Source of the DNA: Salimicrobium halophilum
Lineage (GTDB): Bacteria; Bacillota; Bacilli; Bacillales; Halobacillaceae
Reading direction: 5' to 3'
Length of the DNA: 64,000 nucleotides
Assembly: GCF_900100295.1 (NCBI RefSeq)
Contig: NZ_FNEV01000002.1
Coordinates: 248,001-312,000 of the forward strand
Part shown: in pieces, positions 7,287 to 16,101 of the stretch
Layout of the letters: each line of letters opens with the position of its first letter
How positions within the stretch are numbered: the first letter of the stretch is position 1
Made by a program: the position numbers and the translations under genes
Notes under the pieces: model-generated
Database searches by the model: none
Seen by the model: the letters and a program-made list of their open reading frames with translations, nothing else
Told to the model about the DNA's origin: nothing

Positions 7287-8357
7287 ATGATCGAACAGGC
7301 AAAAGAGTTTTTGACCCAATGTTATCAGGAGTTGCAGAAGTCTGAATCTGACCTCCGTAAACGGATAGACGAAGTGGAAAAGGAAATAGAAGAAACGGGA
7401 CTTTATACACACACGTATGAAGAACTGGAACACGGAGCGAAGATGGCGTGGCGCAACAGTAACCGCTGCATCGGCCGTTTGTTCTGGAACCGGCTCGAAG
7501 TGAAAGACTGTCGCCATATGGAAACGGAAGAAGAAGTGGCCGGAGCTCTGACCAATCATATTCGGGAAGCGACCAACGGAGGGAAGATCCAGTCGACGAT
7601 TTCTATTTTCAAACCGAAAACGGAGGAAGGCGAAATCAGAATCTGGAATCATCAGCTGCTCCGTTATGCCGGTTACGAGACAGAGAATGGAATTATCGGC
7701 GATCCCGCTTCGGTGGAACTGACGAAACGGGCGATGGAGCTTGGCTGGAGAGGTGAAGGGACATCTTTTGATATTCTGCCGCATATCTTTCATATCGATG
7801 ACCGTGGTCCTGTCTGGTATGACGTTCCGAAAGACGCCATCCAGGAAGTGGAGCTGAGGCATCCTGATTATGACTGGTTCCGGGAGCTCGGTCTTCGCTG
7901 GTACGCAGTTCCGATCATTTCCGACATGCGTCTCGAGATAGGTGGTATCGACTACACGTGTGCGCCGTTCAATGGCTGGTACATGGAAACGGAGATCGGA
8001 GCGAGGAACTTGGCGGATGATTTCCGGTATGACTTGCTGCCGGTCGTCGCTGAAAAGATGGGAATCGATACGAATCGGAATTCTTCGTTATGGAAGGACC
8101 GGGCGCTCATAGAGTTGAACCAGGCGGTGCTTTATTCCTTTCAGGAAGATGGAGTATCGCTCGTGGATCATCATACGGCTGCGCAGCAGTTCCAGGTTTT
8201 CCAGAAAAATGAGTGCAAGTATGCTCGTCAGGTGACAGGAGACTGGTCGTGGCTGAACCCGCCCGTGTCTCCAGCGACGACACCGATTTTTCATCAAAGT
8301 TATGAGGACCGGATGGATTCACCGAATTATTTTTACCAGGAAGCGGCTTATTCCTGA
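7287..8357 (+). CDS. nos: Bacterial nitric oxide synthase oxygenase
   Basis: 356 aa, the length of Bacillus NOS oxygenases (about 360). The heme-thiolate motif WRNSNRCIGR places the ligand Cys at residue 61, and NGWYMETEIG carries the substrate-binding Glu at residue 236. The enzyme oxidises L-arginine to citrulline and nitric oxide, using a separate flavodoxin or reductase because bacterial NOS lacks the reductase half, and that half is absent here too. In Bacillus, NO made this way protects against oxidative stress and some antibiotics. Start ATG 7287 follows AGAGAGG; the eight extra upstream codons have no ribosome site. No neighbouring gene obviously serves it. Confidence 0.95.
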   Translation: MIEQAKEFLTQCYQELQKSESDLRKRIDEVEKEIEETGLYTHTYEELEHGAKMAWRNSNRCIGRLFWNRLEVKDCRHMETEEEVAGALTNHIREATNGGKIQSTISIFKPKTEEGEIRIWNHQLLRYAGYETENGIIGDPASVELTKRAMELGWRGEGTSFDILPHIFHIDDRGPVWYDVPKDAIQEVELRHPDYDWFRELGLRWYAVPIISDMRLEIGGIDYTCAPFNGWYMETEIGARNLADDFRYDLLPVVAEKMGIDTNRNSSLWKDRALIELNQAVLYSFQEDGVSLVDHHTAAQQFQVFQKNECKYARQVTGDWSWLNPPVSPATTPIFHQSYEDRMDSPNYFYQEAAYS

Positions 8358-8411
8358 AACTTTTCGTGTCGTAAATCGTAGAAACAGAGTAGAAGAGAGG
8401 AGGAGTTGTTA

Positions 8412-11264
8412 TTGGATATCAAACCGAAGAAGACGAGCGGTCTCTCCGCTGGTCAAAAACAGAAACTGAATAAGTTCGGCGGTTGGTTCGGGAAGTTCTT
8501 CACGTTCTTGATCATTGTCGCATTTCTCGTACTTATATCATTCAATTGGATCACCGACTATATATGGATGGGAACCGTGGGGTATCAGGAATCCTACATG
8601 ACCATTCTGACGAGCAAACTGACGCTCGGGGTGGTCGGATTCCTCGTATTTGCGATTTTTACTTATATCACCTTCAGTTGGATCCGGAACGTGTATGTCG
8701 GGCATTTTTCCGCCGGGCAACTTCCGGGATTCATCAATAGTAAGAAACAGAGTCGATTGATGGTGCTTGTTGTTGCGCTTATCGTCGGGCTGCTCGGAAG
8801 TGTGCTCGTACAGGGAGTGGGCTGGGAGCCATGGCTCAAGTTCCTCAACTACGAGACGTTCGGAGTCAGTGACCCGCACTTCGACCGGGACGTGTCATTC
8901 TATATGTTCGTCCTGCCGTTCATTGAGTTCGTCCTTTCCATTGTGCTAGGACTCGCCATCTTTTTCTTCCTAGTGGAGATCGGGTTCTATTCCGTTTACA
9001 ACATGTACCGGATGAGCCGCAAAGCACAGATGCATATGGGTATCACGCTTGCTGTGATCGGGGTATTGCTTGCCGTACAGCACGTACTTGAACCGTTCCA
9101 TTCACTGCTCACCAATCAGGTGAATGCGATCCAGGAGAGTGTGGTACATGGACTCAGCTATACGGATGATGTCGTGAATAACCCGGCATCCTACGTCATG
9201 GCGGGGATTGCCCTGCTTGGAACCATTTGGATCGTCATCTCCTTGTTCCGTGGCAATTGGAAAGGGATGATTGCGCCAATCGTGCTATATATCGCTGTCG
9301 GTATTCTGGCTCAGGGTGCATCGATGATCGTTCAGAACTTCGTTGTATCACCGAATGAATTTTCAAGAGAAAGTCCTTACCTGGAAGAGAACCTATCCAT
9401 GACAAGGACCGCTTATGATTTGGATAATATGACCGAGGAACAGCACCCGGGCGCGGACACCCTCGACCAGGCGATGGTGGAGCGGAACCAGGATACGATC
9501 AATAACGTCCGTATCAATGACGCCCGTCCGATCCTCGATGTCTATAATCAGCTCCAGACGTTCCGTACGTACTATGAGTTCAATGATATCGATATCGACC
9601 GTTACAATATCGACGGGGAATATGAACAGGTTTTCCTCGGCGCTCGTGAATTGAACACATCCGACTTACCGTCTCAGGCACAAACGTGGGTGAACCAGAA
9701 CCTTCGCTATACGCACGGGTACGGAATCGCGATGAGTAATGTCAATGAAATCACTCCGCAGGGACAGCCGGAATACATGGTAGAAAACCTTCCTCCTGAA
9801 GGGGATCTCGAGATCACGCGTCCTCAGGTGTATTTCGGGGAAGAAGAGTACGATTCCGTCATCGTGAACAGTGGAGTCGAAGAATTCGATTATCCCGCCG
9901 GCGACGAGAATATGTCGAACACCTTCGAAGCAGATTCCGGCGTACCTCTATCAGGAATCAACCGGGCTCTATTTGCGATCAATGAAGGATCGTTCCGTAT
10001 GTTCGTCTCCGATCAGGTGACCGGGGATTCTCAGCTTCTACAGACAAGAAATATCATGGATCGTGTAGAAAGAGTCGCTCCATTCCTGAGCTATGACGAA
10101 GATCCATACATTTTCGTCCGCGACGACGGAACGATGGCGTGGATGATCGACGCTTATGTAACAGAAGAGAATTATCCATATTCCGAACCGTATTCCGGCG
10201 ACAATAGCTATATCCGGAACTCGGTGAAAGTGACCGTGGATGCTTATACCGGAGAAATGGACTTCTACGCGGTGAATCCGGAAGAACCGCTACTGCAGAC
10301 ATACCAGCAGATTTTCCCTGATCTGTTTACGACAGAGATTCCGGAGGATGTGAGGAATCACTTCCGTTATCCGATCGACCTGTTCAAAGTACAGGCACAA
10401 ATGTATCAGACGTACCATATGACGAACCTCGAAGTATTCTATAATCGTGAGGACTATTGGGAGATTCCTACCGAGAAGTACTTCAATGAGGATATCGCGA
10501 TGGAGCCGTATTATATAACGATGCGTCTGCCGGAAGCGGAAGAAGAGGAATTCATCCTCATGACGCCGTTCACTCCGAGAAACCGTCAGAACATGATCGC
10601 CTGGATGGGTGTCCGTAACGACGGGGACAATTACGGAGAGATGATGGTCTATGAATTTCCGAAACAGGAAAACATCTATGGACCGCAGCAGATCGAGAAC
10701 CGCATTAACCAGGACAGCAACATTTCCCAACAGCTGAACCTGTGGTCTCAAGGTGGATCCGAAGTTATCCGTGGGAACCTGCTTGTTCTGCCGATTGAAG
10801 ATACCGTACTGTATGCGGAGCCGATTTATATCGAGTCTTCCAACGAGACGTCGCTTCCTGAAGTGAAGCAGGTCATTCTTGCTTATCAGAACCAGATCGT
10901 GATGGAGCCGACGTTCGATGAGGCCCTTGAAGTGCTGCTATCCCGCGTCGATCCGGAAGCGGAAGCACCGGAAGACGGTGGAGATAGTGAACAGCAGGGA
11001 GACACGCCGCAACAGCCATCGATCGAATCGAACGAAGTGTTGCAGGAGCTGTCCGATTTGTTTGACCAGTACCAGCAGCAGATGTCTGAAGGAAATTACG
11101 AAGAAGCAGGTCGTATTATGGAAGAAATCCAGACGACGCTTCAGGATTCCCAGACTCTCCAGGGAGCCCAGCAGCCACAGCCGAACGGAGAGAATCCGGA
11201 CGCTGAAGGCGAAGCGGGTGCTTCCGGAGAAGAAGGTACTACAGAAGAATCTACAGAAGAATAG
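8412..11264 (+). CDS. UPF0182 family large membrane protein
   Basis: About 950 aa. The first 320 residues hold roughly seven membrane helices, with the conserved pattern typical of UPF0182 (F-x-W-x-T-D-Y-x-W-M-G-T-V-G-Y near residues 45-60, VSFYMFVLPF). A large extracytoplasmic domain of about 600 residues follows, then a low-complexity tail rich in Glu, Gln, Ser and Gly. Function is unknown for the whole family. TTG 8412 is taken as the start because AGGAGG (8398-8403) is 8 bases away, while the in-frame TTG 8406 is only 2 away. The strongly acidic tail fits a salt-adapted cell surface. Confidence 0.9.
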   Translation: MDIKPKKTSGLSAGQKQKLNKFGGWFGKFFTFLIIVAFLVLISFNWITDYIWMGTVGYQESYMTILTSKLTLGVVGFLVFAIFTYITFSWIRNVYVGHFSAGQLPGFINSKKQSRLMVLVVALIVGLLGSVLVQGVGWEPWLKFLNYETFGVSDPHFDRDVSFYMFVLPFIEFVLSIVLGLAIFFFLVEIGFYSVYNMYRMSRKAQMHMGITLAVIGVLLAVQHVLEPFHSLLTNQVNAIQESVVHGLSYTDDVVNNPASYVMAGIALLGTIWIVISLFRGNWKGMIAPIVLYIAVGILAQGASMIVQNFVVSPNEFSRESPYLEENLSMTRTAYDLDNMTEEQHPGADTLDQAMVERNQDTINNVRINDARPILDVYNQLQTFRTYYEFNDIDIDRYNIDGEYEQVFLGARELNTSDLPSQAQTWVNQNLRYTHGYGIAMSNVNEITPQGQPEYMVENLPPEGDLEITRPQVYFGEEEYDSVIVNSGVEEFDYPAGDENMSNTFEADSGVPLSGINRALFAINEGSFRMFVSDQVTGDSQLLQTRNIMDRVERVAPFLSYDEDPYIFVRDDGTMAWMIDAYVTEENYPYSEPYSGDNSYIRNSVKVTVDAYTGEMDFYAVNPEEPLLQTYQQIFPDLFTTEIPEDVRNHFRYPIDLFKVQAQMYQTYHMTNLEVFYNREDYWEIPTEKYFNEDIAMEPYYITMRLPEAEEEEFILMTPFTPRNRQNMIAWMGVRNDGDNYGEMMVYEFPKQENIYGPQQIENRINQDSNISQQLNLWSQGGSEVIRGNLLVLPIEDTVLYAEPIYIESSNETSLPEVKQVILAYQNQIVMEPTFDEALEVLLSRVDPEAEAPEDGGDSEQQGDTPQQPSIESNEVLQELSDLFDQYQQQMSEGNYEEAGRIMEEIQTTLQDSQTLQGAQQPQPNGENPDAEGEAGASGEEGTTEESTEE

Positions 11265-11271
11265 ATTTGAG

Positions 11272-11307
11272 AAAGCCGTTCCTTGTCACAGGGAGCGGCT
11301 TTTTTTA
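11272..11307 (+). terminator. Rho-independent terminator after UPF0182 gene
   Basis: Eleven-bp stem AAAGCCGTTCC (11272-11282) with GGAGCGGCTTT (11292-11302), one wobble pair, continuing into a T run. Confidence 0.85.
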
Positions 11308-11335
11308 TAAATGAATTGTTTTTTCGAAGACAATA

Positions 11336-11375
11336 ATGTAATATATAATTAACATAAGTCATTTATATATTACAT
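11336..11375. promoter_or_regulatory. 13-bp inverted repeat, candidate operator of the XRE regulator
   Basis: ATGTAATATATAA (11336-11348) is repeated perfectly inverted at 11363-11375, with 14 bp between the arms. The left arm contains a TATAAT-like -10 hexamer (11344-11349), and the whole structure ends 15 bp before the GTG of the XRE gene. The placement suggests repression of its own promoter. Confidence 0.65.
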
Positions 11376-11389
11376 CGGGAGGGTGAGCT

Positions 11390-11590
11390 GTGAAGAACAA
11401 CGTCAAGATTACACGAATGAAGCTGTCCATCACCCAACAGCATTTGGCACGCAAGGTCGGTGTAGCTAGACAGACGATCGGTCTGATCGAGAAGGGACAG
11501 TACAACCCGAGTCTTAAGCTGTGCATCGCCATTGCGAAAGAGCTGGATGCTACGCTCGACGATTTATTCTGGGAGGAGGAAGCGGAATGA
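11390..11590 (+). CDS. XRE-family transcriptional regulator (YgzD-like)
   Basis: 66 aa that is essentially one Cro/C1 helix-turn-helix: helices 2 and 3 are TQQHLARKVGVARQTIGLIEKG, followed by NPSLKLCIAIAKELDATLDDLFW. This single-domain form is common in Bacilli, where it usually sits before a membrane protein gene. Here the stop overlaps the ATG of such a gene (ATGA at 11587-11590), so the two are translationally coupled. A perfect 13-bp inverted repeat upstream is a likely autoregulatory site. The signal sensed is unknown. Confidence 0.85.
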   Translation: MKNNVKITRMKLSITQQHLARKVGVARQTIGLIEKGQYNPSLKLCIAIAKELDATLDDLFWEEEAE

Positions 11591-12042
11591 AGTCATGGAT
11601 GTCTTTTTTATTATCGAATGACGAGTACAAACGGTTGAAGATGTTACATTTCTACGCAGAAGGCGGCGTACTGCTGTTCATTGCGATGCTTGTGCTTTTC
11701 TTGACGAACGATTATTTCGGACTTGGTCCGGACGTTATAGTGTTGCTCGGTATGATGGTGTTCATTTTCTACGTCAGTACCAGGTATATGTTCGCAGGGA
11801 TCGAGTACCCGGATATGACTTCGGAGAAGAGTTACAGGAAGGAAGTGAGAGTGACCTTGATGCGATCGGTCACGTTCCTGGGTATTTTCAGCGGGTTCTA
11901 TCTCCTGCTGGTGGACATACCTACCACCGCAGAAGCATGGATCGATCTTGCCGGAATTGCTATCATCACAAGCGTGGTCATGTTCGTCTCGACGTTTATT
12001 TCATTGAAGCGATCGTATAAAAAGAACAGAGAATTGCTCTGA
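11587..12042 (+). CDS. Membrane protein coupled to the XRE regulator
   Basis: 151 aa with four predicted membrane helices (about residues 25-44, 50-70, 97-116 and 122-142). It starts at ATG 11587, overlapping the XRE stop by four bases. Pairs of a small XRE regulator and a four-helix membrane protein recur in Firmicutes. The membrane partner may act as a sensor or as the regulated output. Not assigned to a named family. Confidence 0.75.
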   Translation: MKSWMSFLLSNDEYKRLKMLHFYAEGGVLLFIAMLVLFLTNDYFGLGPDVIVLLGMMVFIFYVSTRYMFAGIEYPDMTSEKSYRKEVRVTLMRSVTFLGIFSGFYLLLVDIPTTAEAWIDLAGIAIITSVVMFVSTFISLKRSYKKNRELL

Positions 12043-12132
12043 ACCGAATCTTCTGACCGATCGAGTTCGTACATTCTGGATGAAGGGGATGGCATGGTTC
12101 CCAGTTCTGTATGAACGAAAGGGGGAGATAAG

Positions 12133-12792
12133 TTGATCAAGAGCAGAAAAGCGATAATAAGTTCTCTGCTGATAATGTGCTTATGTATGGTGTTATTCTT
12201 TCCATACCCTGATAACCCCATGGTGGGCGTACGTAGTGCCCTTTGGTCTTTTCCTATAATGAATGAAGAAGGCTATATCATACGTGGGATCATCGGAGCG
12301 GTTCTTTTCGTCACCGGTTTAATTTTACTTGCGGCCGGGATGAAGAAGTATCGGTTCCGGGCAGTGATTTTGCTCATTTTGCTATACACTGCTTTGCCAC
12401 CTGTACTTATTAAGGTCCACCAGGAGACCTTCGCTTCGGGAATAGGAGCCGTATCCTTGAAGGACAATGGGTTGTGCGAGTTTGAAAAGAGAAGTGAAGA
12501 TGTGGTGAATGGACATTGTGAACTTTTTTTACATAACAGAAGTAACGACCCCGTAACATTCGAATTGAAGTTTTTAGACTCTTCTTTTGCTGACATGGAT
12601 ATGCGAGTGGAGTCCCTCATGAATATAGGAGGACCGTATTCTATTACTATAGGAGCGAATCAGGAAAGAATGATCGAGGTGGACAAGCCCATCGATGTAT
12701 CGGATATGGCTGAGGGTGATTATGTAGAAAACGGGACGTCTTTTGAAGTTCATCTTAAGTTGATTAACGATGGAAACGAACGTATCTTGTGA
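12133..12792 (+). CDS. Membrane protein with extracytoplasmic domain, unknown function
   Basis: 219 aa from TTG 12133 behind AAAGGGGGAG. It has three to four hydrophobic segments in the first 105 residues (7-25, 52-70 and 75-97), then a roughly 115-residue domain with alternating hydrophobic strands and two Cys about 14 residues apart (LCEFEKRSEDVVNGHC). The beta-rich look of the C-terminal half suggests an immunoglobulin-like or binding domain outside the membrane, but no family was recognised. A bidirectional terminator follows. Confidence 0.65.
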   Translation: MIKSRKAIISSLLIMCLCMVLFFPYPDNPMVGVRSALWSFPIMNEEGYIIRGIIGAVLFVTGLILLAAGMKKYRFRAVILLILLYTALPPVLIKVHQETFASGIGAVSLKDNGLCEFEKRSEDVVNGHCELFLHNRSNDPVTFELKFLDSSFADMDMRVESLMNIGGPYSITIGANQERMIEVDKPIDVSDMAEGDYVENGTSFEVHLKLINDGNERIL

Positions 12793-12826
12793 AGCAATAA
12801 AGATATGCTTAGGTTAGTTACGACAA

Positions 12827-12857
12827 AAAAGGACCGGCCTTGGTGACCGGTCCTTTT
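12827..12857. terminator. Bidirectional terminator
   Basis: Perfect 11-bp stem AAAAGGACCGG (12827-12837) with CCGGTCCTTTT (12847-12857). It works for the plus-strand gene ending at 12792 and the minus-strand gene ending at 12864. Confidence 0.85.
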
Positions 12858-12863
12858 CCATAA

Positions 12864-13430
12864 TCAAAAATCGTATTTCGCTTCTTCTGCTTCTTTGATT
12901 TTCTGATACGTATCTGTCAGCACCATCGTATCTTCGACGAGACGATCAAGACGGAAGAACACATCGTCATTAATGATTTCTTTATTGAGAAAATCTTTGT
13001 CATTCAGGAATACATACGTCTGAACGACTTGTGCTTTCATATACCCGAGAATCGGCTTCAGCTGCTGCTCCGGAATAAGAAAATGTTTATCGGAGCCGGC
13101 TGTCGCGTACATACTGACGATTTTCCCTTCCAGCCCATCCTGAGGAAGAAGGTCAAAGATATTCTTAAGTGTCGCCGGGATGGATGCCTGGAAAATCGGG
13201 GTGCCGATGATGACAGCGTCCGCTTCCATGATCGTCTGCGCGACGTAACCGGTGTCCCCTTTATAGTCCAGATAGTTCCGTCCGTCACTGAACTCGATGT
13301 CGTAATCGCCGAGATCGATCAAAGTAAACGTGTGCTCCGGATACTGACGTTCCACGGATTGTTTCACATAGTTCATCGCTGTTCTCGTTTTCGAGCCGAC
13401 TTTGGAGCCGGCCAGACCTACAATGTTCAT
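12864..13430 (-). CDS. NADPH-dependent FMN reductase
   Basis: 188 aa with a flavodoxin-like fold. GLAGSKVGSKTRTAM near residues 5-19 is the FMN phosphate loop, and GTPIFQASIPATLKNIFD is the second conserved flavin-binding segment of the NADPH:FMN reductase family. It lies 12 bp after a luciferase-like monooxygenase gene on the same strand, the usual arrangement where the reductase supplies FMNH2 to the oxygenase. ATG 13430 has AAGGAGG upstream. Confidence 0.85.
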   Translation of the reverse strand: MNIVGLAGSKVGSKTRTAMNYVKQSVERQYPEHTFTLIDLGDYDIEFSDGRNYLDYKGDTGYVAQTIMEADAVIIGTPIFQASIPATLKNIFDLLPQDGLEGKIVSMYATAGSDKHFLIPEQQLKPILGYMKAQVVQTYVFLNDKDFLNKEIINDDVFFRLDRLVEDTMVLTDTYQKIKEAEEAKYDF

Positions 13431-13442
13431 CCGAAATCCTCC

Positions 13443-14495
13443 TTACTTCTTCGTATGCTTCTTAACTTCTGGAAGAATCTTTTCCCCGATCAGGTCGATG
13501 TTTTTCTTCAGTTTTTCAAAAGGGACACCGCCGAAGTCCATTTGTGCAATGTAACGCTGGTGACCGAACGTTTCATGCTGGTAAAGAATCTTCTCGATGA
13601 TCTGTTGCGGGCTTCCGACGTTCATGACGCTTCTCGAGTCGGCACCTTGGGCGAACATCTGCTTGGAAAAGCCGTGACCGTTCGTTTTCTTCATGCCTTC
13701 GTTGAAAAATGGATACGATTCGCGCAATGCTTCCTGCGTCGTTTCCCCTGGGTAGAAGAAACCTGCCATGGATACCGGCAATTCGTCCGGATCGTGGCCT
13801 CCCTGGCTGGCAGCCTGACGGAAGGTGTCTACCGTATTCTTGAACGTGGAAACAGGACCACCAAGAGCTGCGAAGAACATCGGAACGCCTGCGTAACCTG
13901 CTTTCATAGCACTCGCCGGATGTCCACCCACAGCACGCCAAATCGGAAGTTCTCCGTTCATCGGTCTTGGTAGAATGTGAGCGTCTCTGAGTGGAGCGCG
14001 GAAGTTCCCGCTCCAGTTGAGCACTTCATGTTCATTGATTTGACGCAGAAGGTCGAATTTTTCCTCATAAAGATCTTCGTAATCCCGGAGGCTATAGCCG
14101 AGAAGTTCGAAGTTCCGGGTACGTGAAGCTCTGCCTGCAATCAGTTCCGTACGCCCACCCGAGATCAGGTCGATTGTTGCGAAATCTTCGAAGACGCGCA
14201 CGGGATCGAGCGTACTGATGATGGTAGAGGAGCTTGCTATTTTTATTTTTTCCGTTGCCTGAGCGATGGCACCGAGCACGACAGAGTGTGCCTGCGTCGT
14301 GAAGTAGTCCTGATGGCTTTCGCCGACACTGAAAAAGTCGATGCCTGCCTGTTCGGCAAGTTGGGATAGTTCGATTATTTCGTTCAATCGCTGGGAGGCT
14401 GGAATCCGCTCACCAGTCGATGGGTTCGGCAAATGGTCGCCGAGGGTGTATAGTCCGAATTCTAGTCCATTCGATTGGTCCAATCCATATTTCAT
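13443..14495 (-). CDS. LLM-class flavin-dependent monooxygenase
   Basis: 350 aa with the bacterial luciferase-like TIM barrel: EFGLYTLGDH at the N-terminus, QLAEQAGIDFFSVGESHQ, IKIASSSTIISTLDPVRVFEDFATIDLISGGRTELIAGRASR and a C-terminal SPQQIIEKI segment. The family uses FMNH2 and O2 to oxidise aldehydes, sulfonates or other organics. ATG 14495 is preferred over TTG 14498 because AAAGGTGAG lies at the right distance. It forms a two-gene unit with the FMN reductase downstream and is divergent from an HxlR regulator that may control both. Confidence 0.85.
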   Translation of the reverse strand: MKYGLDQSNGLEFGLYTLGDHLPNPSTGERIPASQRLNEIIELSQLAEQAGIDFFSVGESHQDYFTTQAHSVVLGAIAQATEKIKIASSSTIISTLDPVRVFEDFATIDLISGGRTELIAGRASRTRNFELLGYSLRDYEDLYEEKFDLLRQINEHEVLNWSGNFRAPLRDAHILPRPMNGELPIWRAVGGHPASAMKAGYAGVPMFFAALGGPVSTFKNTVDTFRQAASQGGHDPDELPVSMAGFFYPGETTQEALRESYPFFNEGMKKTNGHGFSKQMFAQGADSRSVMNVGSPQQIIEKILYQHETFGHQRYIAQMDFGGVPFEKLKKNIDLIGEKILPEVKKHTKK

Positions 14496-14583
14496 CAAAA
14501 ACTCACCTTTCTCTTTTCAGGAGTCTAATGTTATTATGTACGATAATAGAACTGATGGGAAGTACGCACTTTCAGGATAGGTA

Positions 14584-14599
14584 GTATCATCAATGATAC
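14584..14599. promoter_or_regulatory. 16-bp palindrome in the HxlR/monooxygenase divergent region
   Basis: GTATCAT-CA-ATGATAC is a perfect inverted repeat with a 2-bp centre, lying 18 bp before the HxlR ATG. HxlR proteins bind such dyads, so this is a candidate operator. Confidence 0.55.
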
Positions 14600-14617
14600 C
14601 TATGGGGAGGAATAACG

Positions 14618-14956
14618 ATGAACGAACATATGAAACCGGATCAGTGTCAGGTACAGGAAGCACTTGGCATCCTGGTAGGGAAGTGGAAGCCGATCATTTT
14701 GCTTCATTTGTTGAAAGAAGGAACGCAACGTTTCAGCGAATTGAAGCGTGAGATTCCGGAGATTACGCAGAAGATGCTTACGAAGCAGTTGAGGGAATTG
14801 GAAGCGGAAGGAATTGTCGCTCGTGAAGTTTACCCCGAGGTGCCGCCGAAAGTGGAGTATTCGATCACGGAATATGGTCGTGAGCTTCAACCGATTTTGG
14901 AGGCGATGCATGAGTGGGGGCAGAAGCATGCTCAATTTAAGAAGGAGAAAGCTTAG
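14618..14956 (+). CDS. HxlR-family transcriptional regulator
   Basis: 112 aa. The MarR-like winged helix of the HxlR family is complete: an N-terminal Cys-[41 protein letters not shown] (recognition helix) and the wing [12 protein letters not shown]. Several family members sense reactive carbonyls or quinones through an N-terminal Cys, and this one has a Cys at residue 10. It is divergent from the flavin monooxygenase/FMN reductase pair, which it probably regulates. Confidence 0.85.
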   Translation: MNEHMKPDQCQVQEALGILVGKWKPIILLHLLKEGTQRFSELKREIPEITQKMLTKQLRELEAEGIVAREVYPEVPPKVEYSITEYGRELQPILEAMHEWGQKHAQFKKEKA

Positions 14957-15009
14957 ATTATCAGTTATGATGATCGACTTTTGATGATTTCTTGAAAAGA
15001 GGTGATACC

Positions 15010-15255
15010 TTGGGGATTAAAAACATAATTATGGGCCTGATATTGGGGTACTTGGCAGTTGTCGGTGTAACGGAATTACTGGGTATGAGAATTGTGCATA
15101 CAGGCTTATTCTTTCCTCTGTTGCTGCTAGGGATTGTAACCATAGATAATGGCATGTCTTTTATAAAAGAGGGATCGAAAATATACGGATTCTTTGTGGG
15201 GTCGATGGGTGGAGTACTTCTGCTCGTCTCATGTGCAGGGATGATCATGGAGTGA
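15010..15255 (+). CDS. Small membrane protein, unknown function
   Basis: 81 aa with three hydrophobic segments (residues 4-20, 31-47 and 59-78). TTG 15010 is chosen because AGAGGTGAT (14998-15006) lies just upstream; an earlier in-frame TTG at 14992 has no ribosome site. No family recognised. Confidence 0.6.
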   Translation: MGIKNIIMGLILGYLAVVGVTELLGMRIVHTGLFFPLLLLGIVTIDNGMSFIKEGSKIYGFFVGSMGGVLLLVSCAGMIME

Positions 15256-15359
15256 CCACATAACCGGACCCTACTCATAAAAGTAATCAGAGGAAAAGGT
15301 TTCTTCCTTGAAAATCAGGGGAAATAATCGGTTAGTTGATACAAAGAAAGGAGTCATCT

Positions 15360-16067
15360 ATGAGCATCGCTTATATCTCAGACATTCATGGAAACGCAAC
15401 AGCACTAGAAGCAGTACTGGAAGACATCAAACAACAAAACATCGACCAAATAGTCGTCCTCGGCGATCTCTGTTTTCGCGGGCCGGAACCTAAAAAATCG
15501 TTGGACCTTATCCGAAAACTGGATGCACCAGTCATCAAAGGCAATGCGGATGCCTGGGTGACACGCGGGATTCGCATCGGCGAAGTACCGGAAAAAGTCA
15601 TAAAGATGATGCGAGAAGAACAGGAGTGGACATGTGCTCAGTTGACGGACGATGACATGTCTTATCTTAGAGAATTACCTGAACAGGTCACAGAATCCAT
15701 AGGAGATAAGAAGGTGTACGGATTTCACGCAACACCGGATAGCCTCTTTGAAGTGGTGAAACCTGATTCGTCCGATGAAGACTTGCGAAAAGCCATTATG
15801 GAAAAAGAAGAGGCTGACATCTATCTTTACGGTCACATCCACACCCCTTATGTGCGTCATATTGACGGAAAAACAGTTGCTAATCTCGGAAGCGTCGGAT
15901 TGCCATTTGATGAGGACCCAAGAGCTTCATATTTAATAGTGAATGAAGAGGGACCGGAAATCAGAAAGGTTTCTTACGACATTGATCAGGCAGTCCAAAA
16001 ACTTTACGACCATGATTATCCGCAAGCGGACCTGGTTGCAAACGTATATCGCACAGGAAAACTCTGA
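15360..16067 (+). CDS. Metallophosphoesterase (calcineurin-like)
   Basis: 235 aa with the full set of di-metal motifs: D-I-H-G-N near residue 9, G-D-L-C-F-R-G-P near residue 37, G-N-A-D near residue 62, a later F-H-A-T-P, and G-H-I-H-T-P for the last histidines. The family hydrolyses phosphomono- or diesters. The closest general type is the YfcE/YvnB-like cytosolic phosphodiesterases. AAGGAG precedes ATG 15360 by 6 bases; the eight extra upstream codons are unsupported. Confidence 0.85.
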   Translation: MSIAYISDIHGNATALEAVLEDIKQQNIDQIVVLGDLCFRGPEPKKSLDLIRKLDAPVIKGNADAWVTRGIRIGEVPEKVIKMMREEQEWTCAQLTDDDMSYLRELPEQVTESIGDKKVYGFHATPDSLFEVVKPDSSDEDLRKAIMEKEEADIYLYGHIHTPYVRHIDGKTVANLGSVGLPFDEDPRASYLIVNEEGPEIRKVSYDIDQAVQKLYDHDYPQADLVANVYRTGKL

Positions 16068-16069
16068 AA

Positions 16070-16097
16070 TAAAAATGCCAGGGCTCACCCCTGGCAT
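16070..16097 (-). terminator. Terminator for the DUF1801 gene
   Basis: Perfect 9-bp stem ATGCCAGGG (16075-16083) with CCCTGGCAT (16089-16097). Five T residues follow on the minus strand (16074-16070). It also lies just after the plus-strand phosphoesterase stop. Confidence 0.8.
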
Positions 16098-16101
16098 ACA
16101 T

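Noticed and set aside
10290-10751. 153-codon minus-strand frame inside the UPF0182 gene
   Set aside because: Shadow of the conserved UPF0182 reading frame; no initiation signal.
13029-13973. 314-codon plus-strand open frame opposite the FMN reductase and monooxygenase
   Set aside because: Antisense to two recognised flavin enzymes; no domain pattern and no ribosome site.
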